From Pseudomonadota bacterium (GTDB taxonomy: Bacteria; Myxococcota; UBA9042; PHBI01), in contig SYAK01000045.1 in NCBI GenBank assembly GCA_005788935.1, forward strand, positions 1 through 7,944: 7,944 nt of DNA, written 5' to 3'. A program made the translations under genes and the position numbers. Each line of letters begins with the position of its first letter. Positions within the stretch are counted from its first letter, which is position 1. This document shows, piece by piece, positions 1-4,663 of the stretch. The notes under the pieces are model-generated. The model was not told the DNA's origin, ran no database searches, and saw nothing but the letters and a program-made list of their open reading frames with translations.

Positions 1-388
1 CGCCCGGCTCGGTGACGCAGTAGGCCGCCATTTGGAATTCCTCGACCATCGGGGCGAGGAAACGCTTCTTCACATCGTCCGAGGCCGCCACGATGAGCGG
101 GGCCTCGGCGAGATTGTTGGCCTCGATAGCGGTCGTGATGCCGGTGCAGCCGTAGCCGAGCTCCTCCGCGATGAGGCAGCTCTCGAAGACGCCGAGCCCG
201 AGGCCCCCGCAGGACTCGGGGATCTTCGTGTTCAAGAGCCCGTTTTCCCAAGCCTTGCGGACGACCTCGACCGGGAACTCGCCGGTGCGGTCATGCTCGG
301 CCGCGACCGGCATGATCTCGTGCTTCGCGAAGTCGCGGGCGAGCCGCTGCAACATCGTCTGCTCTTCCGACAGGCGAAAATCGACCAT
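1..388 (-). CDS. Acyl-CoA dehydrogenase, medium-chain (MCAD) type, N-terminal part only
   Basis: This is the first 129 residues of an acyl-CoA dehydrogenase. The enzyme is FAD-dependent and oxidises acyl-CoA to trans-2-enoyl-CoA in fatty-acid beta-oxidation, in the cytoplasm. The reading frame starts at ATG 388 with a strong ribosome site (GGAGGGG, 7 bases upstream) and runs off the left edge. What is visible is the N-terminal all-alpha domain. It closely resembles mitochondrial MCAD in stretches such as [13 protein letters not shown] (about 28-39), [11 protein letters not shown] (56-66), EELGYGCTG (75-83) and AYCVTEPG (122-129), the last opening the flavin-binding middle domain. The catalytic glutamate lies in the missing C-terminal part. 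It is separated from the cytochrome c gene by an intrinsic terminator, so it probably has its own promoter between 389 and 505, though I see no convincing -35/-10 pair there. The family call is firm; chain-length specificity is inferred from resemblance only. Confidence 0.93.
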   Translation of the reverse strand, partial: MVDFRLSEEQTMLQRLARDFAKHEIMPVAAEHDRTGEFPVEVVRKAWENGLLNTKIPESCGGLGLGVFESCLIAEELGYGCTGITTAIEANNLAEAPLIVAASDDVKKRFLAPMVEEFQMAAYCVTEPG

Positions 389-394
389 CTCGAC

Positions 395-402
395 ACCCCT
401 CC
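395..402 (-). promoter_or_regulatory. Ribosome binding site of acyl-CoA dehydrogenase
   Basis: GGAGGGG on the minus strand, 7 bases before ATG 388. It fixes this start over two out-of-frame ATGs just upstream (404 and 408), which sit in a CATGCATG palindrome. Confidence 0.75.
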
Positions 403-499
403 ATGCATGCGTTTCAATACGGCCGGAGGCGAGTCACGCGAGCAGCGCCGAGCCGTCCGCCGGAACCAACGAAGATATCATGCGTGGCACCGTGGCCTC

Positions 500-535
500 A
501 AACGGAAAACCCGACCGCGGTGCGCGCGTCGGGTC
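500..535 (-). terminator. Intrinsic terminator after cytochrome c gene
   Basis: Read on the minus strand, CCCGAC (533-528) pairs with GTCGGG (515-510). Further G-C pairs are possible inside the stem, and a T run follows at once (TTTT at 509-506, then CCGTTT). It lies 27 bases after the cytochrome c stop codon and before the acyl-CoA dehydrogenase start, where a rho-independent terminator would be expected. It is the only hairpin in the window with a proper T tract. Confidence 0.7.
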
Positions 536-559
536 GTCTCTCGAGGGCTGGAGTCAGGC

Positions 560-910
560 TCAGCGGCGGAGCTTCACCGTGTAGGCCGTCAGCGCGTCGA
601 TTTCGGCCGCCGACAGCTTGCCCGCGTAGCCCTTCATCGGGGTACCCGGGGTCCCGTCCGCGATGACCGCGCGGGTCTTCGCCTGGTCGAGCTTGCTCGC
701 GACGAGGTCGGGCATGCGCTTGCCGTCGGTGCGGAGCTTGTCCCCGATCTTGGTCGCGCCCTTGCCGTCGACGCCGTGGCACTTGGCGCAGGAGGCGTCA
801 AAGAGCGCCGCTCCGTCGGGGTCTGGCGTGGGCGGCAGAACGGAGTCCGCGGAGGCGGCTGGCGCAAAGAGGATGAAGGTCAGGGCGAGGGCGGTCGACA
901 GGCGCTTCAT
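560..910 (-). CDS. Small periplasmic class I cytochrome c
   Basis: A 116-residue secreted monohaem c-type cytochrome, likely a periplasmic electron carrier. The signal peptide is residues 1-21 (MKRL, then a hydrophobic run ending ASA, cleavage expected before D22). The haem attachment site is CAKCH at 41-45, followed by the usual GVDGKG. The distal methionine ligand is probably M92 in TPMKGY, followed by the typical C-terminal helix (LSAAEIDALTAYTVKL). The mature size of about 95 residues fits the class I cytochrome c fold (cytochrome c551/c555-like, CccA-type domain). Start ATG 910 has a good ribosome site (AGGAG, 5 bases upstream). The gene is the last of the minus-strand run, 140 bases after the L,D-transpeptidase gene, and a terminator follows. 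Its redox partner cannot be told from the window; no oxidase or reductase gene is adjacent. The CcmG/TlpA-like gene 3 kb upstream could in principle serve haem attachment, but nothing links them directly. Confidence 0.93.
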   Translation of the reverse strand: MKRLSTALALTFILFAPAASADSVLPPTPDPDGAALFDASCAKCHGVDGKGATKIGDKLRTDGKRMPDLVASKLDQAKTRAVIADGTPGTPMKGYAGKLSAAEIDALTAYTVKLRR

Positions 911-989
911 GGGGTCTCCTCAGGGAGGGGGCTGTCAGCGGCAGGGCCGCCGTGGGCCCGGGGACGACGCTGTGCAGCCCGTATTCAAG

Positions 990-1022
990 CCGAGATCGTC
1001 TGGCGGCGCAACCGCCTCTCGG
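990..1022 (-). terminator. Interrupted hairpin between transpeptidase and cytochrome c genes
   Basis: Minus strand, 5' to 3': CCGAGA (1022-1017), GGCGG (1016-1012), a five-base loop, CCGCC (1006-1002), six unpaired bases, then TCTCGG (995-990). Both the inner 5-bp and outer 6-bp stems are perfect, giving a hairpin with a one-sided bulge 29 bases past the transpeptidase stop. No T tract follows, so it may be a weak or factor-dependent terminator, an RNA-processing or stabilising structure, or chance in GC-rich DNA. Confidence 0.35.
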
Positions 1023-1050
1023 AACACTCGGAAAAGCGCAGTCATGGCGG

Positions 1051-2271
1051 CTACAGCTCGCGGGCGTAGCCATGCACCGGGACGTTGAGCCGCAGCCCAT
1101 CGCGGATCCGCACGAGCGTCCCCGGGTTCGAGGCCTCCCCACGGACGCTCGCCCAGCCTGGCGGGACCGGCGGGCCAGCCCAGTGAAACAGCACGCGCGC
1201 GTCGATGGGTGGCAGGTTGACGCAGCCATGACTCGTCCGGTTGCCGTAGCGATCGTGCCAATACGCGGAATGAATTGCGTAGTAATCGTCGAGATACATC
1301 GTCCACGGGACCTGGACCCGGTAATCGGCCCCGCGCATCAGCGCCACCGTCCGCTTGATGCGGACACGCCAGATGCCCGTCGGAGTCGGGGTCTCGCCCA
1401 TCCCGGTGGCGACGAGGGTCGCATGGAACGGGCGGTCGCCGACCATCGCGACGAGGACCTGCTCGGCGAGGTCGATGTCGAACCAACGCTCGTCGGGTCG
1501 GAGGCCAGCTGGCGACGGGGCACGCCGGGCGACACGCAGGTCGCGCGCGAAGATCCAGCCGTCGCCCTCGACCCGGACGTATCCATCCTGCCGCGTGAGC
1601 GGCTCGGTCATCGGCAAGATGGTGCGCGGGGCGAGGCGCCTCAGGACCGCCGCCGAAGCCGACGGCGCGGCCCGGACCTCGACTGGGCGCTTGACGCTGC
1701 GCGCGCTCTGGACCCACGCAAAGGGCAAGGCCGGAGCTCCTGGGCAGTCAAGGCGCACACCCGCAAAATCACTGACATCCTCACGTTCGCGCGTCGTGTC
1801 GGCGCGCCACGTCGGGGCGACGTCGCAGCGCCGCTGATGGGCGTCATCCACCAAGGCGGTCGACAGGACGGCGTCGGGGGCGCGCGCCTCGCGCGGGTCG
1901 AAGCGGGTCGGCACGATCTGGCCCGGTGCCAGCCGCGGCAGGTCCTCGGTGGTCGGCGGCTCTGTCGAGGGCACGACCTCGTCCGTGCACAGCCAGCCGC
2001 GCGGCGCGATACCGACCCAGCGCGGGCAGCCGGCCTCCCCCGTCTCGCGAACCTCCGTCCACGCGACCCGCGTCCCCTTCGCGACGAGCCCGTAACGCGG
2101 CGTTGTGGCTCCAGGCCGGTGCCGGGCGGGCGAGGTCTCGCGCAGCTCGAGCGAGCGCACCTCGGGGCCCCACGGGACGCCAGGGGGCGCACCACGCGCA
2201 GCGCCGACCCACGCCACCAGCATCATGACGCGCATCGGAAACCCGAGAGGCCATCGGACGCAGGCGGACAT
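1051..2271 (-). CDS. Secreted L,D-transpeptidase (YkuD domain) with SH3-like domains
   Basis: A 406-residue exported enzyme of the YkuD/ErfK family. These make 3-3 peptidoglycan cross-links or attach envelope proteins to peptidoglycan, through an acyl-enzyme on cysteine. Residues 1-27 look like a signal peptide (MRVMMLVAWVGAARG core). Residues about 58-100 resemble a first SH3-like module ending in GWLC; about 195-248 form a second bacterial SH3-type module (RPVEVRAAPS to DGWIFARDL). The catalytic domain spans about 260-395, with TPTGIWRV (about 297-304) and the signature H334-x12-S347-H348-G349-C350-V-N, C350 being the nucleophile. The start at ATG 2271 was chosen because GGAGGT lies 4 bases upstream and the signal peptide follows; the frame stays open upstream without support. 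Besides C350 the mature protein has four cysteines (C82, C95, C149, C176), likely structural disulfides. Whether it forms 3-3 links, anchors proteins, or does something else is not decidable here. Confidence 0.93.
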   Translation of the reverse strand: MSACVRWPLGFPMRVMMLVAWVGAARGAPPGVPWGPEVRSLELRETSPARHRPGATTPRYGLVAKGTRVAWTEVRETGEAGCPRWVGIAPRGWLCTDEVVPSTEPPTTEDLPRLAPGQIVPTRFDPREARAPDAVLSTALVDDAHQRRCDVAPTWRADTTREREDVSDFAGVRLDCPGAPALPFAWVQSARSVKRPVEVRAAPSASAAVLRRLAPRTILPMTEPLTRQDGYVRVEGDGWIFARDLRVARRAPSPAGLRPDERWFDIDLAEQVLVAMVGDRPFHATLVATGMGETPTPTGIWRVRIKRTVALMRGADYRVQVPWTMYLDDYYAIHSAYWHDRYGNRTSHGCVNLPPIDARVLFHWAGPPVPPGWASVRGEASNPGTLVRIRDGLRLNVPVHGYAREL

Positions 2272-2275
2272 GGCG

Positions 2276-2281
2276 ACCTCC
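2276..2281 (-). promoter_or_regulatory. Ribosome binding site that fixes the transpeptidase start
   Basis: GGAGGT on the minus strand, 4 bases before ATG 2271. The in-frame ATG at 2292 and the far-upstream ATG at 2577 lack such a site, and the latter would run through the end of the barrel gene. Confidence 0.75.
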
Positions 2282-2324
2282 AGTGGCTCCATTGGCAGGA
2301 CGCAGGAGCGCCATCCGACGATCG

Positions 2325-2344
2325 GACCCTCCGCGGCGAGGGTC
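2325..2344 (-). terminator. 7-bp perfect hairpin between barrel and transpeptidase genes
   Basis: GACCCTC (2344-2338 on minus) and GAGGGTC (2331-2325) form a perfect 7-bp stem with a 6-base loop, 19 bases after the barrel gene's stop. No T run follows, so termination would be inefficient or factor-dependent. The stem overlaps a TTGACC (2346-2341), which with GATCGT 17 bases on could be a poor promoter for the transpeptidase gene. An overlapping smaller stem (TCCGA/TCGGA, 2314-2326) shares its 3' side. Confidence 0.35.
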
Positions 2345-2363
2345 AACAAATCGGCCCGGTCCG

Positions 2364-4046
2364 TCAGAAGCGGACGGTCGTCTCGAGCTTCACGCCCTCG
2401 AAATGCGGGAAGATGCGGCAGATCCCGCCCGCGCACTTGAGACCGCCCTTGCCACGCCCCGCGAACAGGCGGACGAAGCTGTCGAGCGACCAGCGATACT
2501 GGAGATGCGCCCCGGGGAACCACGGGTTCTCGGTCTCGACGCTCGTCAGGTACTCGAACTGCCCCGTGAAGGACCACGTCGGCACGAAGTTGATAGACGC
2601 ATAAAACGTCCCCTCATGATAGACGTCCTGGAGGGTCGGCGCCCCGACATTGCGCGCGCGGAGCTCGTGGTTCCAGTGCAGCGCGAAGTCGAGTCCGGGT
2701 CTCAGCACGCGCGTCCAGTCGAAATCGACATGCCCCATGCGGAGGCGGCTGATCCCCGCCTCGGGCGCCTCCTCGAGGCGCAGACCGGTCTGCAGCAGCG
2801 TGCGCTCTCCCGACGGCGAGATGCGCTCCCAGCCCGCGTAGGTGTGGAGCGTCCACTCACCGCGCGCCGGCGCGCCGTCAAACCAGGCCCCCGACAGGAA
2901 GAGCGAGTTGCTCGGCCCCTTGTCGCCCTTCGAGAGCGCGTGGTCGATGCGCAGGTGGACGCCGCTGACGTCGGTGTTGTTGAGGACACGCTGGTCGATG
3001 CGCTCGAGCGTGGGCGGCGCGATGTAAAGAAATGTTTGCGAGATCCCCTGCCCGTCCGCGGTGTCGGGGTGGAGGGTCGAGCGGACGCGCCAGTGGTCGT
3101 AATGCTTGCCCTCGAGCATGGCCGACGTGGGTCCCCGCGTCAGGGTCGCGGCCCCGTAGAGGGCGAGCCCGTCGGTGTCGGCCGGGGCGTCTCCAGCGAG
3201 GGTGGCGCGCGTCTCGGCGTTGGTGAGCCAGTCACCCTCGAGATAGAGGTCGAGGACGTCGCCGAGCTGGCGCAGGTCGAGGCTCGCGCCCGCGATCGAC
3301 GTGCGGACAAAGCGACGCCCCTCGAGCCGGTCGGTGTCGCCGTCACCCGTCAGCGTGCCGACGAGGGCCGAGCGCAGCGCGGAGTGGCGGCGCTCGAGGT
3401 GGACCGCCTGCAGCCCGAGCTCGACGCCCTCCGCGAGCCGCAGGTCAAGGCGTGCCAGCGCGACGAGATCGTTGGGATCCGGGACCCTCTTCTCCTCGAC
3501 GAGGTCGACGTTGACGACGTTGGTCGAACCCGCCCCGAGGCGGAGCCGGGCCGCCTCGGCGCGCCAGCTCGCGTGGGCGCCGCGCAGGCTCGATGCGACG
3601 CCGATCTCGTCGAATTTCCGCAAGGACAGCGCCATGCCACGGCCAAGCGTCAGGTAGTCGTCGCCAAGCGTCAGCGTCCACTCGCCGAGGCGCAACGTCG
3701 CGAAGACCTCCTCGGGCCGAACATCGCTTGCGTACTGCACAGACGGTGGCGATGGAAAGAAGGCCGCGTCGAGCCGCAGCCCGAGCGACAGGTCACCGAC
3801 CCGAAGCCGCGTGTTGAGGCGATTCCGAAAGTCGACGACGTCCGAGCGCGCCGCCTGCGACAGCTGCGGGTCATTGAGCTGCCAGTGCCAGTCGGCGAAG
3901 AAGCTCTCGGTGAAGTCGAGGACCCACGGGGACTCCGCCGCCGCCTCGACGACAGCTGGCGCGGGAGGGGGCTCGTGGGCCACAGCCCCGGGCGCGACGA
4001 GCCCCATCGACAGGGCGCCGATCGCAGCGCTGCTCCGCCAGGTCAC
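2364..4046 (-). CDS. Predicted outer-membrane beta-barrel protein, DUF6029-like
   Basis: A 560-residue protein with a signal peptide (1-23, ending AVA before HEPPP). A long series of alternating polar/hydrophobic strands follows, ending in phenylalanine (TTVRF), the usual signal for BAM-assisted outer-membrane insertion. Residues about 110-160 read RPEEVFATLRL, then GDDYLTLGRGMALSLRK, then SLRG. This pattern, a strand followed by G-[DN]-x-Y-x3-G-x-G, resembles the DUF6029 family of deltaproteobacteria and Bacteroidetes; I recall this family from memory and the assignment is tentative. Start is GTG 4046, overlapping the stop of the thioredoxin-like gene (GTGA) and lacking its own clear ribosome site, so translation is probably coupled. 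The whole protein contains only two cysteines, C538 and C543 (CAGGIC), 18-23 residues from the end. Ligand or transport substrate is unknown; a structural or protein-binding role is equally possible. I am sure of the barrel nature, less of the family name. Confidence 0.85.
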   Translation of the reverse strand: MTWRSSAAIGALSMGLVAPGAVAHEPPPAPAVVEAAAESPWVLDFTESFFADWHWQLNDPQLSQAARSDVVDFRNRLNTRLRVGDLSLGLRLDAAFFPSPPSVQYASDVRPEEVFATLRLGEWTLTLGDDYLTLGRGMALSLRKFDEIGVASSLRGAHASWRAEAARLRLGAGSTNVVNVDLVEEKRVPDPNDLVALARLDLRLAEGVELGLQAVHLERRHSALRSALVGTLTGDGDTDRLEGRRFVRTSIAGASLDLRQLGDVLDLYLEGDWLTNAETRATLAGDAPADTDGLALYGAATLTRGPTSAMLEGKHYDHWRVRSTLHPDTADGQGISQTFLYIAPPTLERIDQRVLNNTDVSGVHLRIDHALSKGDKGPSNSLFLSGAWFDGAPARGEWTLHTYAGWERISPSGERTLLQTGLRLEEAPEAGISRLRMGHVDFDWTRVLRPGLDFALHWNHELRARNVGAPTLQDVYHEGTFYASINFVPTWSFTGQFEYLTSVETENPWFPGAHLQYRWSLDSFVRLFAGRGKGGLKCAGGICRIFPHFEGVKLETTVRF

Positions 4047-4663
4047 GGCGTGGTCTGCTCTGGCTGCGCAGCCTCGGGCGCGGGCTGCTCGGGCGTCGGC
4101 GGCGCAGGTCCTGGCTCGGGCGCACGCGCGGTCTGACCCTCGGCGAGGGCCGCCTGGATGGCCGTCTCGAGGATCGGCGCCTCACCCGCCTTGAACCCCT
4201 GAAAGCGCTGCCGCACCTTGCCGTCGCGCCCGACGAGCAGCGTGAAGGGCGCGGCCGAGACCGGGTTCAGGCGCTGCGCGATGGCCCCGTCCTCGTCGAG
4301 GACCACCGAGAAGCTGTAGCCCATGCGGTTCAGGTACGGCCGCACCTCGGCGACCGTGTCGGGCCCGTCCATCGCGACCGACACGACCTTGAAGCCGTCT
4401 TGGCCGTAGGTGTCGTGGAAGCGCTGCAGGAAAGGCATCTCGACCTTGCAGGGCTCGCACCACGTCGTCCAGAAGCTGATGAGCACGACATCACGCCCAA
4501 GGTTCTGCCTGAGGTCGACGCGCTCCCCCGTCAGCGACGGTCGCGAGAACGGCGCGATCGCCCCGCTGCGGCCGCCGCCAGCCGATGCGCAGCCAAGCCC
4601 GAGAACGCCCGCGAGACCCGCGCCGAGGAGCGCCCGCCCGATATGCCGCCACGCCATGCTCAT
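4043..4663 (-). CDS. TlpA/thioredoxin-like envelope protein, probable lipoprotein
   Basis: A 206-residue thiol-disulfide oxidoreductase of the TlpA/ResA/redoxin group, facing the periplasm. Residues 1-24 are an export signal ending LGLGC. C25 is a likely lipid-attachment cysteine, although glycine at -3 makes the lipobox imperfect. The fold runs from about 35 to 177: SLTGERVDL, the strand VVLISFW, active site W68-C69-E70-P71-C72, VVSVAMDG, and a cis-proline at P139 (SAAPFTLLVGRDGKV). Residues 178-206 are a Pro/Glu/Ala-rich tail not typical of the family. Start ATG 4663 overlaps the radical SAM stop (ATGA) and has GGAG 7 bases upstream; the second ATG, two codons later, is less favoured. Its own stop overlaps the GTG of the barrel gene. 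Reductant supply (a DsbD/CcdA-like protein) is not in the window. The coupling suggests a role with the barrel's single cysteine pair; haem ligation for cytochrome c is an alternative. Confidence 0.92.
   Translation of the reverse strand: MSMAWRHIGRALLGAGLAGVLGLGCASAGGGRSGAIAPFSRPSLTGERVDLRQNLGRDVVLISFWTTWCEPCKVEMPFLQRFHDTYGQDGFKVVSVAMDGPDTVAEVRPYLNRMGYSFSVVLDEDGAIAQRLNPVSAAPFTLLVGRDGKVRQRFQGFKAGEAPILETAIQAALAEGQTARAPEPGPAPPTPEQPAPEAAQPEQTTP

Noticed and set aside
389..505. Promoter for the acyl-CoA dehydrogenase
   Set aside because: Candidates such as TATTGA and TATCTT on the minus strand lack a -35 at 16-18 bases. A promoter is likely here but I cannot place it.
935..1046. Possible short minus-strand gene between transpeptidase and cytochrome c
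   Set aside because: A short open frame starts at an ATG near 1046 but lacks a ribosome site and shows no recognisable features. It is the tail of a longer shadow frame inside the transpeptidase gene.
32..1069. 345-codon plus-strand open frame across the left end
   Set aside because: It runs antisense through both the acyl-CoA dehydrogenase and the cytochrome c genes, each clearly identified on the minus strand.
2272..2577. N-terminal extension of the transpeptidase to ATG 2577
   Set aside because: It would overlap the end of the barrel gene, encodes an Arg-rich stretch, and buries the signal peptide. The start at 2271 has GGAGGT in front.
952..2604. 550-codon plus-strand open frame antisense to the transpeptidase gene
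   Set aside because: It overlaps a gene with an intact YkuD catalytic motif, and its own product is Arg/Asp-rich with no domain.
2283..4136. 617-codon plus-strand open frame antisense to the barrel gene
   Set aside because: Same GC-bias effect. The minus-strand product has a signal peptide, barrel strands and a terminal Phe; the antisense product has none.
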